Shown here in pieces: positions 1 to 6,081 of a stretch of DNA of 8,668 nucleotides. Source of the stretch: Armatimonadota bacterium (GTDB lineage: Bacteria; Cloacimonadota; Cloacimonadia; Cloacimonadales; TCS61); assembly GCA_030612605.1 (NCBI GenBank), contig JAUWNO010000070.1, forward strand, positions 1-8,668. Reading direction: 5' to 3'. The notes under the pieces were generated by a model. It was given only the letters and a program-made list of their open reading frames with translations. It was not told where the DNA came from and ran no database searches. The translations under genes were made by a program, and so were the position numbers. Positions within the stretch are counted from its first letter, which is position 1. Every line of letters begins with the position of its first letter.

Positions 1-87
1 AATGAAAGTGTTTCCAGTGGAATTTATTTCTATGAAATGAACATCGGAGATTATACTTCTGTTAAGAAAATGATCCTGATGAAATAA
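1..87 (+). CDS. C-terminal end of a secreted paralog with Por-secretion-tail-like domain (5' cut by window)
   Basis: Reading from base 1 in frame 1 gives 28 codons and a TAA stop at 85-87. The peptide begins NESVSSGIYFYEMN and ends KKMILMK. It matches the last 28 residues of the two full-length proteins downstream, with one residue different from the 2717 gene (Ile for Thr after EMN). It is therefore the end of a third, upstream member of the same tandem family; the body and start lie outside the window. In the FCB group this segment is the last strands of a C-terminal sorting/anchoring domain (TIGR04183-type or FlgD-Ig-like). At the DNA level it differs from the 2717 copy at only 2 of 87 positions and from the 366 copy at 5. 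It is followed directly by a strong terminator. The assignment as a fragment of this family is secure; the protein's function is unknown. Confidence 0.85.
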   Translation, partial: NESVSSGIYFYEMNIGDYTSVKKMILMK

Positions 88-96
88 GAGAATTTC

Positions 97-128
97 GCCC
101 CGAAGAAATTCGGGGCAACTTTTTCTTT
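97..128 (+). terminator. Rho-independent terminator after the first paralog
   Basis: GCCCCGAA (97-104), a GAAA tetraloop (105-108) and TTCGGGGC (109-116) form a perfect 8-bp GC-rich stem. It is followed by a T-rich tract, TTTTTCTTT (120-128). It starts 10 nt after the stop of the partial paralog. The other two paralogs do not have this hairpin at the same place, so it is specific to this copy and comes in addition to the shared downstream terminator. Confidence 0.85.
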
Positions 129-140
129 CCTGATGAAGTA

Positions 141-222
141 GTAACACAAAGCTTTTACTTTGTGAAATGAAATAATTACGTAAAAAAATAAGCGGTTAAC
201 TTTGTAAGTTAGCCGCTTTTTT
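141..222 (+). repeat. 3' two-hairpin module, copy 1
   Basis: It starts GTAACACAAAG and contains two hairpins. Hairpin A is CACAAAG (145-151) with CTTTGTG (158-164), 7 bp with a 6-nt loop. Hairpin B is the AGCGGTTAAC terminator at 191-222. The same order and wording recur after each of the other two paralogs (2567-2629 and 4921-5000), so the module has been duplicated along with the genes. Hairpin A has no T-tract of its own, and its role is unknown. Confidence 0.75.
191..222 (+). terminator. Shared-type terminator (hairpin B), copy 1
   Basis: AGCGGTTAACTT (191-202), loop TGT, AAGTTAGCCGCT (206-217), then a T-tract to 222. The stem is 12 bp with one G-T wobble. A 7-base A-run at 182-188 precedes it, so the hairpin could also terminate transcripts from the other strand. 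Confidence 0.8.
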
Positions 223-231
223 GCTCGATTC

Positions 232-361
232 AAAAAAAATATCTTTACAAATTTTCCCAATAAAATAATAAACTGCAACCGATTTTATTATATAAAATGA
301 GAAATGCAAAATGAAATAATTTTCAGGAACTAATTTTAAAAAAATACCAAAAATAAGGAGG
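232..361 (+). promoter_or_regulatory. Probable promoter and RBS of the 366 gene
   Basis: An A-tract followed by CTTTACAAAT (243-252) offers TTTACA (244-249) as a -35-like box. TAATAA (266-271) is 16 nt downstream as a possible -10. The same A-tract + CTTTACAAAT block lies upstream of the next paralog at 2642-2660, which supports a conserved function. A strong Shine-Dalgarno, AAGGAGG (355-361), sits 4 nt before the ATG at 366. The RBS is clear; the promoter boxes are inference. Confidence 0.5.
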
Positions 362-365
362 AAAA

Positions 366-2510
366 ATGAAAAGAGTTACTTTTTTTGTAGTTTTAATCGT
401 TCTGGTTGGAAGCCTGTTTGCAAAAGGTCTCATGCAACCAACAGGACCGGACAAATCGTTAACCAGCCCTCGAAAAGCATCCGGATTTATGTATTCGAGT
501 ACAAGAGATAGACCGGCATACGAATTCATCGTAGATCCAACTACAATTATTTCTTCATACTATGATTACATGCCGGGAAACTATTGCGGATTACCGCTTC
601 GTATTCAGCCGGAAATATCGAATCCGTTTGGACTGCCTGCAGGCGGTGCTTATGCAATATTTCATACCAAGGAAACTGCAACTTCAGAAAGACGGGTTTA
701 CTATGCCTACATCGATGCTGACGGCAATGTAACAGCAACAGACCCGGTAGGCGTTGGTGGCGAACAGGAGGGTTATCCGGGAATCAATATCGATCCTGTT
801 ACTGCCAATCCTATTGCTGCCTGGCATGCACCAACAAGCGCCAACCCAATCTGGGATGTTTTAACTACTTATGATTTATTTCATATGATGGGCTCTCCCG
901 GATTATGGATTGATAAGTTCGTTTCTATCGATAATCCTGAAGTCGGTGAGCCGCTCACAGGTTTTTCTGATGATGAATTCATCTGGCCCTATGTTTATAT
1001 CGATTCTTCACCGCTGGGAGGAGATTACAGAAGAGTTTACATTTCCGGGGGTAATTTCACTACTTCTCATGGCGCATTAAGTCAACCCAGCGAGAACTCT
1101 CTTATTGCTTATGCAGATTTTGATACTGAAGATATGAATAATCAATACACTCTCGATTGGAACTATCGTACCATGGCACAAATGGATGCCTGGAATGCTG
1201 AAGACCCTATCTGGATGAGACCCTTCAAAGGCTGTACTGTTGCTGATAACCTGGTTGCATATGCCGGATATGTGATTGACAACGATGCCACTATTAGCGA
1301 TGCCTTCGTGCTCATTAATGAAAACTATGGGGAAGGTCCATTTGAATATTATTCCTCAGATTTTATTTTCGACCAATGGAATCCCTTAAACGAAGATGGC
1401 ACTGCCTACCTTTATTCTAGCGAAGATACACCTATGACTCCATATATTGTTGTTCAAGAATTTGGAGGGTCCGGTCATATGAATATGCAGTTTAAAGATA
1501 ATAACACTAAAATAACCTGGTCGGGCTCTATGGCAGTCACTTTTGATGCTCTTGACGGAAATGGTCCCGGATATCATTATCCTGAATGGTGCCAGTTTTA
1601 TCCAAAAGAAGTTGTGTTCGACCTGAATACACATGAATTCAGCCTTAAAGACCTTTACATCGAAGGTGCAGACCCTTATGATCATGTGCCAATGGTTCCC
1701 TGGGACTTGGACGAAGATGGATTGGTTGATTCATTTGATGGTGCTGGCTGGCCCGAATGGGTTTATAATTGGTGCGTTTTTTACCCTAATGATGCTTTTA
1801 GTTATAATAGCTTCAAAACAGTTACCGCCGGAAACTGGTTAGTTACTGTTTGGTCGGATGGAACAAAAGCAAAGAGATTCTTTGATGGCGATAATTCATT
1901 TGCAGCCTGGGAAGCAACTCCGGAAATTGCCATAATCATTTCTTCAGATAATGGCGAAACCTGGTCTGAGCCTATCTTCCTGAATGCAAATGACACTCCT
2001 GAACTGGCAGGACAAATTCCTTGCTACGTTTACCCTGGCGATAAAATTGAAATTATCAGTAATACTCCCGGCAATTATCATGGTAAGGTTCAGCTCTTCT
2101 ATCTGGATGATAATGATTTTGGCGCCGGCTGTCTTGGTACCGGACTGAACAATGGAGGTGAATTAAAGTATGCAGCACTAGATATTGAATTCTCCGGACC
2201 GCCGTCTTCAGTTGAACATGAGATAATTCCAACTGTTGGTTTACTGGCACAGAATTATCCTAATCCATTCAATCCATCCACAACCATCAAATATGAAATC
2301 AAAGAAGCCGGCAATGTGACCATCAAAATTTTCAACATCAAAGGTCAGAAAATCGCAACCCTGGTTAATGAATATCACGCTGCCAATAATTACACCACTG
2401 TCTGGAATGGAACCAACAATAACAATGAAAGTGTTTCCAGTGGAATTTATTTCTATGAAATGAACACCGGAGATTATACTTCTGTCAAGAAAATGATCCT
2501 ACTAAAATAA
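366..2510 (+). CDS. Secreted protein of unknown family with Asp-box and Por-secretion-tail-like C-terminal domain (paralog 2)
   Basis: This is a 714-aa exported protein. Residues 1-19 form a signal peptide (MKR, hydrophobic core, cleavage plausible after SLFA). Residues about 45-610 are a body I cannot place in a named family; it is rich in aromatic and acidic residues. It contains a DLDEDG calcium-loop-like motif (447-452) and one perfect Asp-box, SSDNGETW (526-533), the turn motif of sialidase-type beta-propellers. Residues about 628-714 are the sorting-type domain, starting NYPNPFNPSTTI (630-641) and ending SVKKMILLK. This tail is known in FCB bacteria to direct secretion or surface attachment through type IX-like machinery; whether this organism has that machinery cannot be seen here. 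The start is fixed by AAGGAGG and the signal peptide. It is closely related to the next gene throughout its length. It may be a surface or extracellular beta-rich protein; its substrate is unknown. Confidence 0.85.
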   Translation: MKRVTFFVVLIVLVGSLFAKGLMQPTGPDKSLTSPRKASGFMYSSTRDRPAYEFIVDPTTIISSYYDYMPGNYCGLPLRIQPEISNPFGLPAGGAYAIFHTKETATSERRVYYAYIDADGNVTATDPVGVGGEQEGYPGINIDPVTANPIAAWHAPTSANPIWDVLTTYDLFHMMGSPGLWIDKFVSIDNPEVGEPLTGFSDDEFIWPYVYIDSSPLGGDYRRVYISGGNFTTSHGALSQPSENSLIAYADFDTEDMNNQYTLDWNYRTMAQMDAWNAEDPIWMRPFKGCTVADNLVAYAGYVIDNDATISDAFVLINENYGEGPFEYYSSDFIFDQWNPLNEDGTAYLYSSEDTPMTPYIVVQEFGGSGHMNMQFKDNNTKITWSGSMAVTFDALDGNGPGYHYPEWCQFYPKEVVFDLNTHEFSLKDLYIEGADPYDHVPMVPWDLDEDGLVDSFDGAGWPEWVYNWCVFYPNDAFSYNSFKTVTAGNWLVTVWSDGTKAKRFFDGDNSFAAWEATPEIAIIISSDNGETWSEPIFLNANDTPELAGQIPCYVYPGDKIEIISNTPGNYHGKVQLFYLDDNDFGAGCLGTGLNNGGELKYAALDIEFSGPPSSVEHEIIPTVGLLAQNYPNPFNPSTTIKYEIKEAGNVTIKIFNIKGQKIATLVNEYHAANNYTTVWNGTNNNNESVSSGIYFYEMNTGDYTSVKKMILLK

Positions 2511-2511
2511 T

Positions 2512-2527
2512 GGCGGACTTGTTCGCC
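2512..2527 (+). other. Small hairpin just after the 366 gene
   Basis: GGCGGA (2512-2517), loop CTTG, TTCGCC (2522-2527): a 6-bp stem with one G-T wobble, starting 1 nt after the TAA. There is no T-tract, so it is not a standard terminator. Its GACTTGT core also occurs, on the opposite strand, in the GC-rich element near 6010-6017. It may be a remnant of the same repeat family. Confidence 0.4.
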
Positions 2528-2566
2528 GTGGCGTATAAATCCTGAAGAAATAGGCTTCGCAATAAA

Positions 2567-2629
2567 GTAACACAAAGCTCCTGCTTTGTGAAATAATAAG
2601 CGGTTAACTTTGTAAGTTAGCCGCTTTTT
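2567..2629 (+). repeat. 3' two-hairpin module, copy 2
   Basis: GTAACACAAAGC opens the copy. Hairpin A here is the best of the three: CACAAAGC (2571-2578), loop TCCT, GCTTTGTG (2583-2590), a perfect 8-bp stem. Hairpin B follows after a shorter spacer than in copy 1 (8 nt between stems against 26). Confidence 0.75.
2599..2629 (+). terminator. Shared-type terminator (hairpin B), copy 2
   Basis: AGCGGTTAACTT (2599-2610), loop TGT, AAGTTAGCCGCT (2614-2625), then T's to 2629. The stem and loop are identical to copy 1. It ends the transcript of the 366 gene, about 90 nt after its stop. Confidence 0.8.
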
Positions 2630-2641
2630 AAAATTCATCCT

Positions 2642-2712
2642 AAAAAAAATCTTTACAAATAATTTGCATAATCAATAAAAAACACGCTTGAAAAATTCAA
2701 GCTAAAAGGAGG
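2642..2712 (+). promoter_or_regulatory. Probable promoter and RBS of the 2717 gene
   Basis: The A-tract + CTTTACAAAT block (CTTTACAAAT at 2651-2660) matches the one upstream of the 366 gene and gives TTTACA at 2652-2657. No convincing -10 is visible; AATAAA at 2674-2679 is the best placed. A Shine-Dalgarno AAGGAGG (2706-2712) lies 4 nt before the ATG, as in the other paralog. Because a terminator stands between the two genes, each copy is probably transcribed on its own. Confidence 0.45.
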
Positions 2713-2716
2713 AGAG

Positions 2717-4831
2717 ATGAAAAGAATTATTCTTTTTTGCGTATTAATCGTTTTTATCGGCAGCTTGTTTGCCAATGATGCTCAAATGCCGGTGGAACAA
2801 CCCCTGGTGCAAGATAATGTTTCTACAAAACCTGCATCAACATTCAGAGACGGACCCAACTACGAATTTATAGTTGAGCCAACTGCAATTGCCAATTCTT
2901 TCTATGATTACATGCCCTGTGCTTATAACAGTTGGACAGTCCGTATTCAACCGGAAATTTCACAGCCATATGGTTTACCGGCTCATGGCATTTACATAGC
3001 TTTCCATGCTATGGAAACATCCACTTCTGAAAGAAGAGTTTATTACGCCTACATCACAGAAAATGGTACTGTTACAAATGTCGACCCAATCAGTACAAAC
3101 GACGTACATCAGGGTTATACCGGAATTGATGTGGATGATGTAACCGGTGATCCGATTGCCAGTTGGCATGCAATTGTAGAGCCGGACAATTCCTATGATT
3201 GCTTAGCTTCTTATGATTTATTTCATATGATGGGTTCTCCCGGATTATGGATCGATGAGTTTATTGTTTTCGATAATCCTGAAGTTAGCCAACCGCTCAC
3301 AGGTTGGGATAATGATGAGTTCATCTGGCCAAAAGTTATGATCGGACCTTCACCTGAAGCAGATCATAGAAGAGTTTATGTTTATGGTGATAACTACACA
3401 AGCAGTGCAGGTGCTTACAACTATAATGTCCTTTTAGGTTATGCTGATTTTGAAACAGCAGATTTGGACGCACAATCTACTTTTGATTGGACTTATAAAA
3501 CATTCCCTTTAATGGACCAATATCAATATCAAGCTATTGATAGAACCATCAAAGATATGGCTATTTCTGATGATGGACAGGTAGCATTCATGGGCTGGGC
3601 AGGAGATTCACTTTGCGTCTGGTACAGCGATAATTATGCTGAAGATTTTACTTACTATTCGCAATATTGGCGTTATGACATTGATAACCAGCAAAACCTG
3701 GATGGAAGCTGGTGGTTTGAGAATGATGACGGTTCTCCAGCCGAAATTTATTTAAATCCAAGCCCGGATGGCTGTAAATTTAATGCCATCTTCACTGAAG
3801 ACAACACCAAGATTCGCTGCTTTACTGCAATGGGACTTACAACTGTCGAAGCTGCTGCAGGAGGAGGTTATTATCCGGGATTTTTCTATCCAAAAGTTTA
3901 TACTTTTGATGTTGCAACCGGTGAATTCACTTTCTGGGATATGTATCTCGAAGGAGCAGATCCTGCTGATGATTTTCCCTATATTCCTTATGATATTGAT
4001 GGGGATGGATTGATGGAAGTTGATGAATATGATGAAAATGGTTTTATTGTATCTGTAGCAAGCTGGCCCACATATTTTTATGCTGGTAATCTGCAAGATG
4101 GTTCATTCCATAACAGCTCATTTAAGCTCACAGAAAATGACAACTGGGTAATCGCATTATGGCAAGATGGTTATAAACAATTTCAGGGTTATGACGGCAT
4201 AGCAGGATATGAAGACTGGTTCGAAATATCTGAAATTGCTATTGCTGTCTCTGGTGATTATGGTGCAACCTGGTCTCAACCAAGATTCTTAAACGCCAAA
4301 GCCGATGATGAAAATTATTGTCCCCAGCTTGATAATATGATGCCTTGTTTCGTTTATCCGGGTGATACGATCGAAGTTCTGGATGACACTCATGGTAAAT
4401 TGCACATGGTCTTCTATGATGATGAAAGCTTTGGACCTTTTGCATTTGGTGGCTATGGTCTGAATGCGGGGGGAACACTTCAATATTCTTCTCTAAGTCT
4501 TGAGTTCCCGGTTCCTTACGGTGGAAGCTCCGTTAATAACAACACTGTCCCGGTTGCTGGATCTCTTGCACAGAACTATCCGAATCCATTCAACCCGTCC
4601 ACAACTATCCAGTATAAAATCAAAGAAGCCGGTAATGTTACTATCGAAATATTCAACATCAAAGGCCAGAAAGTAAAAACTCTGGTGAATGAATATCACT
4701 CAACAAATAGTTATGAAGTTATTTGGAATGGAATCAATGATAATAATGAAAGTGTTTCCAGTGGAATTTATTTCTATGAAATGAACACCGGAGATTATAC
4801 TTCCGTTAAGAAAATGATCCTGATGAAATAA
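2717..4831 (+). CDS. Secreted protein of unknown family with Asp-box and Por-secretion-tail-like C-terminal domain (paralog 3)
   Basis: This 704-aa protein is the sister of the 366 gene product. A signal peptide (residues 1-19, ending SLFA) is followed by a body that shares long blocks with its neighbour: RIQPEIS near 76-82, TSERRVYYAYI near 103-113, YDLFHMMGSPGLWID at 166-180 and EFIWP near 201-205. It has DIDGDG (426-431), equivalent to DLDEDG in the neighbour, and an Asp-box SGDYGATW (512-519). The C-terminal sorting-type domain covers about 618-704, with NYPNPFNPSTTI at 620-631 and SVKKMILMK at the end. Only one Asp-box is obvious, whereas sialidase propellers normally show several, so a propeller fold is possible but not shown. 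The two proteins differ most around residues 225-380. Location is probably the cell surface or outside the cell; function and ligand are unknown. Confidence 0.85.
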   Translation: MKRIILFCVLIVFIGSLFANDAQMPVEQPLVQDNVSTKPASTFRDGPNYEFIVEPTAIANSFYDYMPCAYNSWTVRIQPEISQPYGLPAHGIYIAFHAMETSTSERRVYYAYITENGTVTNVDPISTNDVHQGYTGIDVDDVTGDPIASWHAIVEPDNSYDCLASYDLFHMMGSPGLWIDEFIVFDNPEVSQPLTGWDNDEFIWPKVMIGPSPEADHRRVYVYGDNYTSSAGAYNYNVLLGYADFETADLDAQSTFDWTYKTFPLMDQYQYQAIDRTIKDMAISDDGQVAFMGWAGDSLCVWYSDNYAEDFTYYSQYWRYDIDNQQNLDGSWWFENDDGSPAEIYLNPSPDGCKFNAIFTEDNTKIRCFTAMGLTTVEAAAGGGYYPGFFYPKVYTFDVATGEFTFWDMYLEGADPADDFPYIPYDIDGDGLMEVDEYDENGFIVSVASWPTYFYAGNLQDGSFHNSSFKLTENDNWVIALWQDGYKQFQGYDGIAGYEDWFEISEIAIAVSGDYGATWSQPRFLNAKADDENYCPQLDNMMPCFVYPGDTIEVLDDTHGKLHMVFYDDESFGPFAFGGYGLNAGGTLQYSSLSLEFPVPYGGSSVNNNTVPVAGSLAQNYPNPFNPSTTIQYKIKEAGNVTIEIFNIKGQKVKTLVNEYHSTNSYEVIWNGINDNNESVSSGIYFYEMNTGDYTSVKKMILMK

Positions 4832-4870
4832 ACCTTCGGAACTCCGTCATTTGCCGGATCCCGAACGGTT
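4831..4870. repeat. Imperfect palindrome after the 2717 gene
   Basis: AACCTTCGG (4831-4839) pairs with CCGAACGGTT (4861-4870), leaving one bulged C and a 21-nt loop. It begins on the last base of the stop codon. The right arm continues into GAAAA, giving AACGGTTGAAAA (4864-4875). This 12-mer also occurs on the opposite strand at the hairpin near 6052-6077, so the two places probably carry pieces of one dispersed repeat. There is no T-tract. Confidence 0.45.
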
Positions 4871-4880
4871 GAAAAGCTAA

Positions 4881-4916
4881 ATGAATATCGAATAATGAAT
4901 GATGAATTTTGAATGA
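4881..4916. repeat. Low-complexity ATGAAT-rich stretch
   Basis: ATGAAT occurs at 4881, 4895 and 4902, interleaved with ATCGAATA and TTTGAATG. It is a degenerate short tandem repeat with a 6-8 bp period, in the gap between the palindrome and the third 3' module. No coding potential is evident. Confidence 0.5.
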
Positions 4917-4920
4917 TAAA

Positions 4921-5000
4921 GTAACACTAAGTTCTGCTTTGTGAAATAAAATAATCAGAAAAAAAATAAGCGGTTAACATTCTCAGTTAGCCGCTTTTTT
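4921..5000 (+). repeat. 3' two-hairpin module, copy 3 (diverged)
   Basis: GTAACACTAAG opens this copy. Hairpin A is CACTAAG (4925-4931) with CTTTGTG (4937-4943), carrying one mismatch relative to the other copies. Hairpin B follows at 4969-4995. The order and spacing resemble copy 1 (25 nt between the hairpins against 26). This copy marks the right end of the paralog array and overlaps the 3' end of the convergent gene. Confidence 0.7.
4959..5000. terminator. Bidirectional terminator between convergent genes
   Basis: AGCGGTTAAC (4969-4978), a 7-nt loop, GTTAGCCGCT (4986-4995). On the + strand a T-tract follows to 5000; on the - strand the stem is followed by TA and eight T's (complement of 4959-4966). 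It can therefore end both the 2717 gene and the radical SAM gene. The loop differs from copies 1 and 2 (ATTCTCA with a 10-bp stem, instead of TGT with a 12-bp stem). The - strand reading of this loop supplies the TGA stop of the radical SAM gene. Confidence 0.8.
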
Positions 5001-5930
5001 AATCTTAAAAAAAACTCCTCTTTCTTGAAATTCACTTTTGATAATATCTCTTTTAAGCAATTCAGCGAGATATTTATTCAATTCATTAAGATGGAGACCA
5101 AGCATCGCGGAAAGGTCTTTATCGGTACAAGGTCGCCTGCGTATCGTTTCTAAAATCTGACTTTCAATATTTTTATTAAAACTTTTTACTTTCTGACGAG
5201 AAATAAATTTCGCAATTATTTCTACAAAAAGAGGTTTTAAAAATTCAGCAATTTCTTCTAATTTCTCTTTTAAAACAGCCTTTACTTCCGGTTCTGTTCC
5301 TGGTCTATCAAGTGTATTCAATTGTACTTTTTCCGGATTAATTTTCAGAATTGTATTTTTAAGAAGGGAAAGCTCTTTTTCAGTATCATTCAGTCCGGGA
5401 ACAATAAAAAGTTCTAACCACATTTTACCTTTGAATTCCTTTTTAAAGGATAATAGTCCCTCAATCACTTTTTCGATTTCAACTTTTGGGTACGGACGGT
5501 TCAATCTCTCAAAAATATCTTCACTTGCTGCATCCAAAGAGGGAAGAATCAGATCAATATTTATTATTTCTTTCCTCAGGTTTTCATCATATAAAAGAGT
5601 CGAATTTGTTAAAAGAGCTAATTTATATTGAGGATATTTTTCTTTTATAAAAGAGATAACTTTCCCAATTCCGCTATTTAGAGTCGGTTCCCCTGCTCCG
5701 GAAAAAGTGATGAAATCAAGATTTGGTTTTTGTTTAAGATAATCATCCAATTCATTTAGAACTTCATTTATGGGAACATATTCTTGTCGCTCAATTGTGC
5801 AATTAGTCGTCTTGCCAACTTCGCAATAAATACAATCTAAACTACATACTTTGTGCGGAACCAAATCCACACCGAGTGAAATTCCCAGCCGGCGGGATGG
5901 AACAGGACCGAAAAGATGTTTATAGTTCAT
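4983..5930 (-). CDS. Radical SAM protein, COG0731 (TYW1-like) type, with C-terminal winged helix
   Basis: The chosen start is the ATG at 5930 (MNYKHLFGPVPSRRLG), giving 315 aa. It has AGAGGA 5 nt upstream and a start matching the usual family N-terminus. An ATG 10 codons further out (5960) has a weaker RBS and lies inside a repeat. FGPVPSRRLGISLGVDLVP leads into the cluster motif C-SLD-C-IY-C (residues 29, 33, 36 of this start), which binds the [4Fe-4S] that cleaves S-adenosylmethionine. GAGEPT (78-83) is the SAM-binding glycine motif. The last ~60 residues (about 255-312) look like a winged helix. Databases often label this family as wyosine synthase-like. No cysteine precedes the radical SAM motif, so the second cluster of true TYW1 is not evident, and wyosine is not a usual bacterial product. 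The substrate is unknown. The last codons lie inside the shared terminator. It is cytosolic and the last gene of the leftward cluster. Confidence 0.85.
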   Translation of the reverse strand: MNYKHLFGPVPSRRLGISLGVDLVPHKVCSLDCIYCEVGKTTNCTIERQEYVPINEVLNELDDYLKQKPNLDFITFSGAGEPTLNSGIGKVISFIKEKYPQYKLALLTNSTLLYDENLRKEIINIDLILPSLDAASEDIFERLNRPYPKVEIEKVIEGLLSFKKEFKGKMWLELFIVPGLNDTEKELSLLKNTILKINPEKVQLNTLDRPGTEPEVKAVLKEKLEEIAEFLKPLFVEIIAKFISRQKVKSFNKNIESQILETIRRRPCTDKDLSAMLGLHLNELNKYLAELLKRDIIKSEFQERGVFFKIKKAAN

Positions 5931-5944
5931 ATTTTCCTCTATCA

Positions 5945-6060
5945 CCTTCCGAACGGTCATTATCTTTCATTTCTTCTTTCTGACCTTCCGTCTCCGCTAA
6001 AGCTACGCCGGACAAGTCGGAACGGTGAAAGTGAGCAGTCATTCTCAGCCGTTCGCAAGG
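5945..6060. repeat. GC-rich element bounded by imperfect 12-bp inverted repeats (MITE/REP-like)
   Basis: CCTTCCGAACGG (5945-5956) and CCGTTCGCAAGG (6049-6060) are inverted repeats matching at 11 of 12 positions, about 116 bp end to end. Inside are a second ACCTTCCG (5983-5990), the imperfect palindrome CCGGACAAGTCGG (6009-6021) and AACGG/CCGTT arms (6021-6025 and 6049-6053). The stretch is clearly richer in G+C than the surrounding DNA. No target-site duplication is obvious and it encodes no protein. It occupies the gap between the DUF2721-type and radical SAM genes and touches the outer ATG of the latter. Confidence 0.5.
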
Positions 6061-6077
6061 TTTTCAACCGTTGCGAA
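6052..6077. repeat. Strong hairpin just beyond the DUF2721-type stop codon
   Basis: TTCGCAAGGTT (6052-6062), loop TTC, AACC + bulged G + TTGCGAA (6066-6077): an 11-bp stem with one bulge. It starts 4 nt after the stop of the leftward gene at 6082. There is no T-tract on either side, so it may stabilise the mRNA 3' end, act as a REP-like unit, or simply be the edge of the neighbouring element. Confidence 0.5.
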
Positions 6078-6081
6078 GATT

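Noticed and set aside
141..222. The repeated hairpin modules as a CRISPR array or riboswitch
   Set aside because: The three copies are about 2.4 kb apart, lie downstream of genes, and have no regular spacers or leader structure; terminator plus conserved 3' hairpin is the simpler reading.
51..278. 75-codon open frame on the - strand across the first intergenic region
   Set aside because: It runs through two terminator hairpins and the 3' end of the first paralog and resembles no known protein; its length is expected by chance in AT-rich DNA.
1386..1685. 99-codon open frame on the - strand inside the first full paralog (and a 114-codon one at 3752-4096 inside the second)
   Set aside because: Both lie opposite well-supported coding sequence, have no plausible RBS or family, and mirror the codon pattern of the + strand gene.
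5931..5960. Outer ATG at 5960 as the start of the radical SAM gene
   Set aside because: It adds ten residues not typical of the family, has a weaker RBS and is encoded by the repeat element; the ATG at 5930 has AGAGGA and the standard N-terminus.
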